Assembly: GCA_947591155.1 (NCBI GenBank)
Contig: CANQDA010000015.1
Coordinates: forward strand, 1-64,000
Reading direction: 5' to 3'
Source: an uncultured Lachnospiraceae bacterium
Lineage (GTDB): Bacteria > Bacillota > Clostridia > Lachnospirales > Lachnospiraceae
Length of the DNA: 64,000 nt
Below are positions 40,813 to 52,161 of this stretch, piece by piece (position 1 is the stretch's first letter; each line of letters opens with the position of its first letter). Below the pieces are notes generated by a model. That model was given only the letters and a program-made list of their open reading frames with translations, searched no databases and was not told where the DNA came from. The translations under genes and the position numbers were made by a program.

Positions 40813-42408
40813 TCAGCTCTGTCTTCGGATGATAAACACCCCAGTCCCGTTCTTCTCGTTCATCGTGTGTTTCTCTTTGATCGTATACTCTCTCCGCTCC
40901 CGGACGGCGTCGGTCACCAAACGCGGCTCCGTCGTGTAGAGGACGAACAGCGCTTCCGTCTGAAGGACCCTGCCCGCCAACGCAAAGAAGTCCCGGTACA
41001 ATCCGCGGATCTCCTCCAGCGGATGAGCCGCCGTCACCTGCGGCAGATCGCTGATGATCTCGTCAAAGCGGTAGCCGTGCTCGAATTCAAAGAAGTCTTT
41101 GTTTACATAATAAATCTGACAGCCCGCGCGCTCGGTATTAGCCTTTGCCTTCTCAACCGCCTCGCCGAAGATATCGACCCCGTACATGATCCCTGCTTTC
41201 ACGGCCCGGTCCCGCTCGATCAGCATCGTCCCGACGCCACAGAACGGGTCGAGCACCTGCGCGCCCTCCTTCAGGTACGGTCTCGCCAGCTCCGCCACGA
41301 GCGCGGCGTTCACCGGAGCGATCGAGGATGCGACCGAATCCCGGCGATACGCAAAGCGTGTGTCCGGGATCGTGAGGAATTTCACCATCGGCAGATACGC
41401 GCCGTCTTTTCGCTCCAGCAGGCGGATCTCCAGCTCATAATCCGACACGGAATTGAACAGTTCGCCGCCGGACGCCTGCTCCAGTGAATCCGAGATCCGC
41501 CGCAGAAGCGTGCCTTTGCGCTCCGGCTCCGTCTTGCTTTTCAACTCCAGACGGAACGGAAACGCCCCGTCCCCCTGATGCAGCTTTCTCGCGAGCGTCA
41601 GTACCGGCGCAGCCAAGGTTGTCCCGATCTGCGCGGCCTGCGTCGCGGAGAGCTTTCCTGTCTGCCGTCCTTCAGCCTCCTCACGGGAAACAGCCTCCGT
41701 ACCCTGCGCTGTTGTCCCTAGGAGGACAGCATCCGACCGCGAGATATCGTCCGGCACAGCCTTTCTGCCGGGAATCGGAAACAGCATCTCGCGATACGTC
41801 CGAATCGCGCGCAACTCTCCTGCCTTCGCGCCCTCAATGCGGATCCCTCCCGCAAGCATCGTCAGCTTCCCTGTCACGATCTGCCGCGCCGTCACCTCGC
41901 GCAGGCAGCGGTTTACAGTCAGTATGATCTCCAGAGGTTCGTCCCAGCCCACGAAGCGATGTCTCTCCCTCTTTTCATAGCGCAGCACGATCTCCTGCAG
42001 CGCCCGGATCTCCTCCTGCACATGCTTTCGCTCCTCCGGAAGTGTCTCCGTTCCCCGCAGCTGCGCGAGCCTCTCCTTCAGCGTGCCGAGCAGCGGACTA
42101 CAGTCCATCCCGGATATCGCTTTCAGATAGTCAGCCCGGACATACAGCGTCTGCTCCTTTTTATACGCGTCAAAAAGAATCGGAAGCAGATCTTCCGATT
42201 CCATTTTCCCGAGTATCGAGGCCGCGTTTTTGCGGATCTTCGGGTCCTCATGCTCCAGAAGGGCGCACAGCCTCGAGAAGTCTCCTCCCAGCAGATACGC
42301 AAACTCTCTCCTGTTTTTCTCATCCTTCAGGGCGTCGCGCAGGTCGATCAGGCTTTTCCGCAGCTGATCCCCCTCGCAGACACGCTCATAGCACTCTGTT
42401 ATTTTCAT
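40813..42408 (-). CDS. HEAT-like repeat / Trm11-type SAM methyltransferase fusion
   Basis: 531 residues from the ATG at 42408 (AAGGGA just upstream; the frame is open earlier through the amidase gene). Residues 1-110 are HEAT/armadillo-like helices (SRLCALLEHEDPKIRKNAAS, YVRADYLKAISGM). The middle resembles a THUMP/ferredoxin-like RNA-binding region (FPFRLELKSKT). The C-terminal 230 residues form a class I methyltransferase of the UPF0020/Trm11/RlmL kind: DPFCGVGTMLIERDRAVKA motif I, YGVDIFGEAVEKAKANTERA. The usual NPPY/DPPY catalytic motif is read as SDLPQ. Likely an RNA guanine N2-type methyltransferase; the target is unknown. Starts 6 bases before the end of the amidase gene reading frame, so co-transcribed. 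Confidence 0.75.
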   Translation of the reverse strand: MKITECYERVCEGDQLRKSLIDLRDALKDEKNRREFAYLLGGDFSRLCALLEHEDPKIRKNAASILGKMESEDLLPILFDAYKKEQTLYVRADYLKAISGMDCSPLLGTLKERLAQLRGTETLPEERKHVQEEIRALQEIVLRYEKRERHRFVGWDEPLEIILTVNRCLREVTARQIVTGKLTMLAGGIRIEGAKAGELRAIRTYREMLFPIPGRKAVPDDISRSDAVLLGTTAQGTEAVSREEAEGRQTGKLSATQAAQIGTTLAAPVLTLARKLHQGDGAFPFRLELKSKTEPERKGTLLRRISDSLEQASGGELFNSVSDYELEIRLLERKDGAYLPMVKFLTIPDTRFAYRRDSVASSIAPVNAALVAELARPYLKEGAQVLDPFCGVGTMLIERDRAVKAGIMYGVDIFGEAVEKAKANTERAGCQIYYVNKDFFEFEHGYRFDEIISDLPQVTAAHPLEEIRGLYRDFFALAGRVLQTEALFVLYTTEPRLVTDAVRERREYTIKEKHTMNEKNGTGVFIIRRQS

Positions 42409-42413
42409 TTCCC

Positions 42414-43154
42414 TTATCCCAGTCCGGCTGCCGCTTTGCACTCTTCGATGTAAGCCATCACATCGTCCCGGAACTCCTCCCACTTGTCCTCGTGCTCCAC
42501 ATAGTACAGCGGACATTCCTTGCCCGTCACATCATAGTGACGGATGATGTGCTCGCGGTCGATATCATATTTCGCCGCAAGGTAGGCTGTCAGGTGTACA
42601 CATGAATTGTATGTCTCCTGTGTGAAGCGTCCGGAATCGTCCAGATGACAGTTCTCGATCGATACCGACAAGTGATTCATGGAATTGGACGCGTACGCGA
42701 TCTCTCCCGGAGGCACGCACTCGATGATCTCGCCCTCAATACCGACCACAAAATTCGCGCTCATCGAGGTATTCTGCAGATCCTTCAAGCTCTCAAAATA
42801 ATCGTGGTTCTGCTGCGCGGTCGTCTTCGGGTTACCAAGGTAATGGATCACTATGTACTCAATCGCGTCGACCTTCTCTCCCGGTCTGGAATATTCGTTG
42901 ATCGAGAGCGGCTGGACATCGATATCCGGCGGCGGTACAATGTTTTCCGCCAACGTCTCGGACTCCGGCTCCGTGATCGGCTCAGTGTCGATCTCCACCG
43001 GCGCATCCAGCAGGATATCTACATTCTCATCCTCTTTCGGCACCAGCTGCAGCAGAAACCATACCGCCGCAACCGTCACCGCGGTCACGCAGACCCAGAG
43101 CAGGAATCTGCCCCAGCGGACGCCCTTTTTCTTTTCTGAATGTCTGTCCTCCAT
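42414..43154 (-). CDS. Membrane-anchored N-acetylmuramoyl-L-alanine amidase (Amidase_2)
   Basis: Peptidoglycan amidase or recognition-type protein, 246 residues. One N-terminal membrane helix (about 17-37) then an acidic spacer and a PGRP/Amidase_2 domain: YIVIHYLGNPKTTAQQNHDYF with the first zinc His, NTSMSANFVVGIEGEII, and IIRHYDVTGKECPLYY giving the second His and the Cys ligand. The anchor places it outside the membrane. Follows guaB by 34 bases and precedes the methyltransferase gene closely. Confidence 0.9.
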   Translation of the reverse strand: MEDRHSEKKKGVRWGRFLLWVCVTAVTVAAVWFLLQLVPKEDENVDILLDAPVEIDTEPITEPESETLAENIVPPPDIDVQPLSINEYSRPGEKVDAIEYIVIHYLGNPKTTAQQNHDYFESLKDLQNTSMSANFVVGIEGEIIECVPPGEIAYASNSMNHLSVSIENCHLDDSGRFTQETYNSCVHLTAYLAAKYDIDREHIIRHYDVTGKECPLYYVEHEDKWEEFRDDVMAYIEECKAAAGLG

Positions 43155-43188
43155 GCCTTACTTCAACCCCAACATCCTTTTTCCACAA

Positions 43189-44721
<1,533 letters not shown>

Positions 44722-44732
44722 TCAACCGGAAA

Positions 44733-45239
44733 TTAAAACGCGTTCACTTTTCGCGGCGCGATTCTTCGGACGTCGCCCACGATCACATCGTTCAATTCCA
44801 CTTTTATGATGTCGCGCTTGCCGTCCTTGCTGAACACAAGCGTATAGGACTGCGTCTGCGGGTCCCTCGACGTGAAATCCCTCACCTTCACTCCGCCCTG
44901 GTTCAGATAGGAATCCAGCGCGTGGGAGGTCGACGGCGCGAGGATCTCCAGCTCCGCCATGTCATAACTCGCGATCCTCTTTCGCTTCTGCTTGGAGTAG
45001 ATCGCGTCGATATCCAGCTCACCGTTCACGTACAGATACTCGTACTCAAGATCCAGCTTCGGCACGAGGAAATAGCAGCATGCGCCGAGCGCGATCCCCG
45101 GAATGAAATACAGCGGATTCAGAAACAACATTCCAATAAGGAGAAAAAGCGCCGTCGCTACATACGCCGCGCCCTTGATGATCTTGTTCACGAACGGGGT
45201 CTTCCGCGAGATAAGAATTTCCTGATATAAATCGCCCAT
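44733..45239 (-). CDS. DUF6106-like small membrane protein
   Basis: 168-residue membrane protein with two adjacent helices (about residues 22-58) between a cytoplasmic start (DLYQEILISRKTPFVNKIIKG) and a soluble C-terminal part (DLEYEYLYVNGELDIDAIYS, AELEILAPSTSHALDS). It resembles a conserved Lachnospiraceae family I believe is DUF6106. The start at 45239 is chosen for GAGAGG about 9 bases upstream. Function unknown; the N-terminal and juxtamembrane pattern suggests a scaffold or trafficking role but nothing more can be said. Confidence 0.75.
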   Translation of the reverse strand: MGDLYQEILISRKTPFVNKIIKGAAYVATALFLLIGMLFLNPLYFIPGIALGACCYFLVPKLDLEYEYLYVNGELDIDAIYSKQKRKRIASYDMAELEILAPSTSHALDSYLNQGGVKVRDFTSRDPQTQSYTLVFSKDGKRDIIKVELNDVIVGDVRRIAPRKVNAF

Positions 45240-45339
45240 AATTATCATCCTCTCTGTTCATTGCTGATCCCGGTCAGGCGGGATATGTCTGGAAAACAGT
45301 ATAGCACAGATGGGGAAAAACGTCTAGGAAAAAGGTGGG

Positions 45340-45507
45340 GCCATGCCATCAGCTCGAAAGCTGCCGCTTTCTCGCTGTTCGGCATTCGCCAAATCATCCG
45401 TTCTACTGTTGAGCCGCGTATCCGCTCGCGAACTTCGTTCGCTCGCTGAGGGGCTTCGCCCCATTAAATCACCGTCTGAAAAAGGGAGCTGCGAGCAGCT
45501 CCCTTTT
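45340..45507. repeat. 168-bp tandem unit, copy 1 (with terminator)
   Basis: Same as copy 2 at 45525-45692 over 168 bp with three substitutions; 17-bp spacer between. Holds a CGCTCGCGAACTTCG/CGTTCGCTCGCTG imperfect palindrome, a GGGGC/GCCCC hairpin (near 45450) and a terminator hairpin at 45479-45507 with U-tracts on both strands. Short frames in it are mirrored by the copy and I do not count them as genes. The 484-bp gap 45240-45723 is made mostly of the two copies. Confidence 0.85.
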
Positions 45508-45524
45508 GTACGCTTATACTTTTC

Positions 45525-45692
45525 GCCGTGCCATCAGCTCGAAAGCTGCCGCTTTCTCGCTGTTCGGCATTCGCCGAATCATCCGTTCTACTGTTGAGCC
45601 GCGTATCCGCTCGCGAACTTCGTTCGCTCGCTGAGGGGCTTCGCCCCATTAAATCACCGTCTGAAAAAGGGAGCTGCAAGCAGCTCCCTTTT
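45525..45692. repeat. 168-bp tandem unit, copy 2 (with groEL terminator)
   Basis: Second copy of the unit described at 45340. Differences are at 45528 (G for A), within the ATTCGCC(A/G)AATC segment, and in the terminator loop (A for G). Confidence 0.85.
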
Positions 45693-45693
45693 T
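45664..45693 (-). terminator. groESL terminator
   Basis: GGGAGCTG-CAAG-CAGCTCCC type stem extended by A/U pairs, with U-tracts on both strands, 30 bases after the groEL stop. A second terminator of the same sequence lies 185 bp downstream in copy 1. Confidence 0.85.
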
Positions 45694-45723
45694 CTTCCGC
45701 TGATTTTACGCGGCTCAGGTTTA

Positions 45724-47355
<1,632 letters not shown>

Positions 47356-47450
47356 TCAGCCTCCTGTATTTGTTATATTTGGGTAAATGCCCACCCCGCG
47401 GTCGCTTCCTGTCTGCCGCGGCCGGTGTCTCACTGACTATCCTTCTGAAC

Positions 47451-47735
47451 TTACTTCACGATTGCCAGAATATCGCTCTGCTTCACGATGATGTACTCCT
47501 CGTCGCCCAGCTTCACTTCGTTGCCCGCGTACTTAGAATAGATTACCTTGTCGCCCTTCTTCACCTGCATGGTTACTTCCTTGCCGTCTACCATTCCGCC
47601 CGGCCCCACTGCAATGACCTCGGCCTCCTGCGGCTTCTCCTGTGTCTTGCTCGTCAGGATGATCCCGGATTTCGTCGTCTCTTCTGCCTCGAACTGCTTC
47701 AACACAACTCTGTCGCCCAACGGTACTAATTTCAT
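47451..47735 (-). CDS. groES: Co-chaperonin GroES
   Basis: 94-residue GroES lid subunit. Signatures are LVPLGDRVVLKQFEAEETTKSGIIL, the mobile loop TKSGIILTSKTQEKPQE and GDKVIYSKYAGNEVKLGDE. AAGGAGG lies 9 bases before the start. First gene of groESL. Confidence 0.98.
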   Translation of the reverse strand: MKLVPLGDRVVLKQFEAEETTKSGIILTSKTQEKPQEAEVIAVGPGGMVDGKEVTMQVKKGDKVIYSKYAGNEVKLGDEEYIIVKQSDILAIVK

Positions 47736-47774
47736 ATTGAACTCCTCCTTAGATGATGTTTTCTCCTCTTCTTA

Positions 47775-47841
47775 TTAGCACTCATTTCAATCGAGTGCTA
47801 ACGAACAATCCTATATTAGTTAAAATATGTAAATATTGCAA
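47775..47841 (-). promoter_or_regulatory. groESL promoter with CIRCE element
   Basis: On the minus strand TTGCAA (47841-47836), 17-bp spacer, TAATAT (47818-47813). Downstream lies a perfect CIRCE operator, TTAGCACTC-N9-GAGTGCTAA (47775-47801), the HrcA binding site, about 12 bases after -10. Heat-shock derepression is therefore expected. Confidence 0.95.
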
Positions 47842-47973
47842 CTCCTATTACGTCTGCAAATTCAATGTAACTCTCTTTTTTTCTCCTAATATCTTTTATT
47901 TTCTTTCTTTTTCTCACCTATACTATTTTCTTTTATTTAAATATAGCTCCTTTCGACGGATTTTCCGCTCATC

Positions 47974-48001
47974 AAAAGATGCCCGTCCAAAGACGGGCAT
48001 C
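47974..48001 (-). terminator. codY terminator
   Basis: Perfect 10-bp stem GATGCCCGTC/GACGGGCATC (47978-47987, 47992-48001), 4-base loop, UUUU on the minus strand; 24 bases after the codY stop. Confidence 0.85.
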
Positions 48002-48025
48002 CATGAAAAACCATGTATTTCTAAG

Positions 48026-48808
48026 TCAGATATTGCGGGACTTACGAATCTCTGCCAACTCGTCGAAGACGACGTCGTTTAAGACCTTGATGTAAGTTCC
48101 TTTCATTCCGGAAGATCTGGACTCAATAACGCCTGCGCTTTCAAACTTGCGCAGCGCATTGACAATCACGGAACGGGTAATTCCAACGCGGTCAGCAATT
48201 TTGCTCGCTACCAGAATCCCTTCGGAGCCATTTAACTCATCAAATATATGGATTATTGCTTCCATTTCCGAAAAAGACAGGGTACTGATCGCCGATTTAA
48301 CAATGTGAATCTTTCGATTCTCCTCTGCATTCTCCTCATTGACGGAGCGCATCATTTCGAGGCCAACTACGGTAGTGCCATACTCGCTCAGAATAATATC
48401 GTCAATATCATACTGAGCGCCAAACTTGTACATAAAAACAGTTCCCAGACGCTCACCCGCGATATCGATCGGGTTGATGATCGCCTGATACTTCCTGATA
48501 TTCTCGCCTTCGAAGCCCAACGTCTCCAGGTTGACGTTTTCCTTCGTCGAGAGAACACCCAGAAGTCTTTCATTCAGCATTGGGTCGATAAAACCGCCTA
48601 CCCGGTCCACAATCAACTCGCCAATCTCCTCTATGCCGTCACACAGACCTACACCCAACACTTTGCCTTTCCGACTGATCACAAGAATGTTCGAATTCAA
48701 AATACCGGTAAGTACCTCGCAGATATCATTGAATACGACTTTACTTGTATTGTTGTTATGTAACAACTGATTGATCTTTCTGGTCTTATCCAGCAATTGA
48801 ACGCTCAT
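48026..48808 (-). CDS. codY: GTP-sensing global regulator CodY
   Basis: 260-residue repressor/activator that responds to GTP and branched-chain amino acids. N-terminal GAF-like domain (SVQLLDKTRKINQLLHNN; DICEVLTGILNSNILVISRKGKVLG) and a C-terminal winged helix-turn-helix with ASKIADRVGITRSVIVNALRK, the signature of CodY. Length matches the family. It follows topA, dprA and comM on the same strand, as in many Clostridia, but has its own promoter. A CodY-box-like site lies in that promoter. Confidence 0.97.
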   Translation of the reverse strand: MSVQLLDKTRKINQLLHNNNTSKVVFNDICEVLTGILNSNILVISRKGKVLGVGLCDGIEEIGELIVDRVGGFIDPMLNERLLGVLSTKENVNLETLGFEGENIRKYQAIINPIDIAGERLGTVFMYKFGAQYDIDDIILSEYGTTVVGLEMMRSVNEENAEENRKIHIVKSAISTLSFSEMEAIIHIFDELNGSEGILVASKIADRVGITRSVIVNALRKFESAGVIESRSSGMKGTYIKVLNDVVFDELAEIRKSRNI

Positions 48809-48853
48809 TTCGCACCTCCTTTCTCAATTTAATCGTGCTCTACGTCATTTTAT

Positions 48854-48882
48854 ATAATATCACATAATTTTCAGAAATTCAA
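48854..48882 (-). promoter_or_regulatory. codY promoter with CodY-box-like site
   Basis: On the minus strand TTGAAT (48882-48877), 17-bp spacer, TATTAT (48859-48854). The spacer overlaps AATTTTCAGAAATTC (48866-48880), 13 of 15 matches to the CodY box AATTTTCWGAAAATT. Autorepression by blocking RNA polymerase is inferred. Confidence 0.65.
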
Positions 48883-48932
48883 CGTTCATTTTCCCACTCT
48901 GGCTAAATATTTTTCAAAAGAACAAAATATTG

Positions 48933-50996
48933 TTAATTTTTCGGACAGATATAACCGCAGGCCTTGTCGGCGCACACGAGCTTGCTCCCCTTTTCGACCA
49001 TATAACCGCCGCACTGCGGACATTTCTGCTGTGCCGGCCTCTGCCAGGACATGAAATTACACTCCGGGTTGTTCTCGCAGCCATAGTATTTTCTGCCCTT
49101 CTTCGTCTTGCGGATCACGACCGCCTTGCCGCACTGCGGGCATGCGACGCCGATCTTCTCGAGATACGGCTTCGTGTTGCGGCACTCCGGGAAGCCGGGG
49201 CAAGCCAGGAACTTGCCGTGCGGTCCGTATTTGATCACCATGTTCCTGCCGCACATTTCGCAGACTTCATCCGAGACTTCGTCTTCCACCTTGACTTTTT
49301 CAAGCGTCTCCTCCGCTTTCTTTACCGCCTCGTCGAGATCCGGGTAAAAGTTTTCCACGACTGTCTTCCACGGGATATCTCCCTCCCCAATCGAGTCAAG
49401 CAACGATTCGAGATTCGCCGTGAAATTGACGTCCACGATGCTCGGGAAGGCCTCCTTCATAATCGAATTGACCGCCTCTCCAAGCTCCGTCATATACAGA
49501 TTTTTATTTTCCTTGGCAACATAATGGCGCGCAATGATCGTCGTGATCGTCGGCGCGTAGGTGCTCGGACGGCCGATGCCCTTCTCCTCCAGAGCGCGCA
49601 CCAGCGACGCCTCCGTATAGTGCGCCGGAGGCTGTGTGAAATGCTGTTTCGTGTCGATCTTCTCCGGCGTCAGATGCATCCCCTGCTCGATCTTTCCGCT
49701 GATAACATTGTTCTCTTCTTTCTCCTCGTCGCTATCCGTGTAGACTGTGCGGAATCCCTCGAACACACATTTCGAAGCAGCAACCGTGAAGCTGTAATCA
49801 GCCGCTTTGATCTTCACCGTCGTTGTCTCATAGCGCGCGTCCGCCATGCGGCTGGCCGCGAAACGCCTCCAAATGAGCTGATAGAGCCGAAACAGATCGC
49901 GGCTTATGACGTCCTTGACGCTCGCAGGCGTTCTCGTGATGTCAGTCGGACGGATCGCCTCGTGCGCGTCCTGGATCTTCTGGCTGCTCTTCGCTGCAGC
50001 AGGATGCCCCGCCACATAGCTCTCCCCATACTGGCTGCCGATATATTCTCTCGCCGCGCGGTCCGCCTCATCCGACACGCGCGTTGAATCGGTACGCAGA
50101 TACGTGATCAGTGCGACGGTCCCGCTCCCCTTGATCTCGACGCCCTCATACATCTGCTGCGCGAGGCGCATCGTCTTCTGTGTCGAAAAATTCAGTACAT
50201 TGGCGGCTTCCTGCTGCAGTGTACTCGTCGTAAACGGAAGCGGAGGCTTCTTCACACGCTCCGCCCGCTTCACCTCTTCTACCACATAATCCGCGCCCTC
50301 AAGTCCGGCAAGCACCCGATCGAGCTCTGCCTTCGAGGCGATCGTCATTTTCTTTCCTTTTCCATAGAATTTCGCGGTCAGAGGCTTCTTCTCTCCCGGC
50401 ACACGTACCTGGGCATCAAGCGACCAGTATTCCTGCGGAATGAATTCGTTGATCTCTTCCTCCCGGTCTGCGATGATGCGAAGCGCGACCGACTGCACGC
50501 GGCCGGCGCTCAATCCCCTCTTCACCTTCTGCCAGAGCAGCGGACTGATGCGATATCCCACCATGCGGTCGAGAATACGGCGCGTCTGCTGTGCGTCGAC
50601 CAGATCCATATCGATCGAACGCGCGTGCTTCAGGGATTCCTTGACCGCGCTCTTCGTAATCTCATTGAAGGTAATTCTCTTCTGCTTCTTCTCATCCAGC
50701 TTCAGCGCCTCGGCCAAATGCCAGGAGATCGCCTCTCCCTCGCGGTCCGGGTCGGTCGCGAGGTATACCTTATCGGCCTTTTTCTCCGCCTTGCGCAGCG
50801 CCGCCAGAATATCCCCCTTTCCCCGGATCGTGATATATTTCGGCTCATAATCGTGTTCGAAATCGATTCCCATCTGGCTTTTCGGCAGATCCCGGACATG
50901 TCCGTTCGACGCCATCACCTCATAATTGGAACCGAGAAACTTCTTGATCGTCTTGACTTTCGCAGGTGACTCCACGATCACCAGATACTTCGGCAT
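48933..50996 (-). CDS. topA: DNA topoisomerase I
   Basis: Type IA topoisomerase relaxing negative supercoils, 687 residues from ATG at 50996 (TTGGAGG 8 bases upstream). Toprim domain MPKYLVIVESPAKVKTIKKF with DPDREGEAI; catalytic Tyr in the ITYLRTDSTRVSDEA region; GRPSTYAPTITTI and C-terminal zinc ribbons with four-Cys sets (CEMCGRNM...CPGFPEC, CPQCGKAV...CENNPEC, CPQCGGYM...CADKACG). Follows dprA by 22 bases. Order comM-dprA-topA is conserved in Firmicutes. Confidence 0.97.
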   Translation of the reverse strand: MPKYLVIVESPAKVKTIKKFLGSNYEVMASNGHVRDLPKSQMGIDFEHDYEPKYITIRGKGDILAALRKAEKKADKVYLATDPDREGEAISWHLAEALKLDEKKQKRITFNEITKSAVKESLKHARSIDMDLVDAQQTRRILDRMVGYRISPLLWQKVKRGLSAGRVQSVALRIIADREEEINEFIPQEYWSLDAQVRVPGEKKPLTAKFYGKGKKMTIASKAELDRVLAGLEGADYVVEEVKRAERVKKPPLPFTTSTLQQEAANVLNFSTQKTMRLAQQMYEGVEIKGSGTVALITYLRTDSTRVSDEADRAAREYIGSQYGESYVAGHPAAAKSSQKIQDAHEAIRPTDITRTPASVKDVISRDLFRLYQLIWRRFAASRMADARYETTTVKIKAADYSFTVAASKCVFEGFRTVYTDSDEEKEENNVISGKIEQGMHLTPEKIDTKQHFTQPPAHYTEASLVRALEEKGIGRPSTYAPTITTIIARHYVAKENKNLYMTELGEAVNSIMKEAFPSIVDVNFTANLESLLDSIGEGDIPWKTVVENFYPDLDEAVKKAEETLEKVKVEDEVSDEVCEMCGRNMVIKYGPHGKFLACPGFPECRNTKPYLEKIGVACPQCGKAVVIRKTKKGRKYYGCENNPECNFMSWQRPAQQKCPQCGGYMVEKGSKLVCADKACGYICPKN

Positions 50997-51018
50997 AGCA
51001 ATTACCTCCAAAACACCC

Positions 51019-52098
51019 TCATACCAGACGCGCGTAATAGTTGCGCTCCGTTTCTTTCACAAGCCCTTTCATCTCGAGCGACAGAAGACTGCCGGCCAGC
51101 TCCGCAAGCGAAAGCGCCGTGCTTTCCTCCAACACCCAGATGCTTTTCGAGTAAAAATCGAGACTACTATACACTAATTTCTCTGCAGGCGCAAGAGCAA
51201 AATCATCCGACAACTGCACTTTTTTCTTTTTAAATTCCGGGAAAATTGATTTTGCAAATAAATCTACTGACAAAATTACTCCTGCACCCTGTGAAATCAG
51301 TTCATTGCATCCGGCGCTCAGCTCATCCTCCGGACGCCCCGGAACCGCCATCACAGTCCTTCCCTGCTCGGCGGCAAAATCCGCCGTGATCAGGGATCCG
51401 CTCTTTTTGCGCGCCTCGACCACGACCACGAGATCCGCCAACCCACTGATGATTCGGTTGCGCACAGGGAAGTGAGCGCTGACCGGCGGCGTTCCCGGTG
51501 GGAATTCCGAGAGGATTCCTCCGCGTTCGACAAGCCGTTCAAACAACGCCCTATGCGAAGCCGGATAGCAGCGGTCCACCCCGCAGCCGAGGACCGCGTA
51601 GCTCGCGCCGCCGTTCGTGACGGCTGCCCACTGCGCCGCCCCGTCGATCCCGTACGCCGCTCCGCTGACCACCTGTCCGCCGCAGAGGGCCACGCGCTTC
51701 GCGAGCTGCTCCGCTCTCTCCTTCCCGCTGCGGGTGCACATCCGCGCTCCCACGATCGCAACGCTCTTCCTCTCTTCCTCCGGCAGCCTTCCTTTGTAAA
51801 ACAGTCCATACGGCTTTCCCGCAATATTCTGAAGCCGTCCTGGATACTTAGTATGTTCATGGCTGGTAAATTGTATTCCCTGCTCCCTGTGCATATGCAC
51901 TGTTTTTTCGGGAGACGACACCTCCCGGTACTTCCTCACCTTATCGATCCAGCCGCATCCCCGCTCTTCCAGATACGCAAGTTCTCCTTCCGTCGCCTCC
52001 CAGACCGCCCGTGGCGTGCCGAAGCAGCGCAGCAGGAACTCTTTCTGCGCCTGATAGATCCCCGGTATGCTGCACAGCCACTCCCAATATTCTTCCAT
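51019..52098 (-). CDS. dprA: DNA-processing protein DprA
   Basis: Competence and transformation protein that loads RecA onto incoming single strands, 359 residues from the ATG at 52098, which has GGAGG 8 bases upstream; two earlier ATGs (52119, 52113) are less well placed. Rossmann-fold core: SVAIVGARMCTRSGKERAEQ, CGGQVVSGAAYGIDGAAQWA, FPPGTPPVSAHFPVRNRIIS, GRTVMAVPGRPEDELSAGCNELI. A short C-terminal winged helix lies after residue 290. With comM it suggests that natural transformation genes persist; no other com genes are in the window. Confidence 0.95.
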   Translation of the reverse strand: MEEYWEWLCSIPGIYQAQKEFLLRCFGTPRAVWEATEGELAYLEERGCGWIDKVRKYREVSSPEKTVHMHREQGIQFTSHEHTKYPGRLQNIAGKPYGLFYKGRLPEEERKSVAIVGARMCTRSGKERAEQLAKRVALCGGQVVSGAAYGIDGAAQWAAVTNGGASYAVLGCGVDRCYPASHRALFERLVERGGILSEFPPGTPPVSAHFPVRNRIISGLADLVVVVEARKKSGSLITADFAAEQGRTVMAVPGRPEDELSAGCNELISQGAGVILSVDLFAKSIFPEFKKKKVQLSDDFALAPAEKLVYSSLDFYSKSIWVLEESTALSLAELAGSLLSLEMKGLVKETERNYYARLV

Positions 52099-52161
52099 TG
52101 ACAATTCCTCCATTGACATCTCTATGCTTTCGGAAATTTCCGGCTGTCCCTTGTCCTGTTC

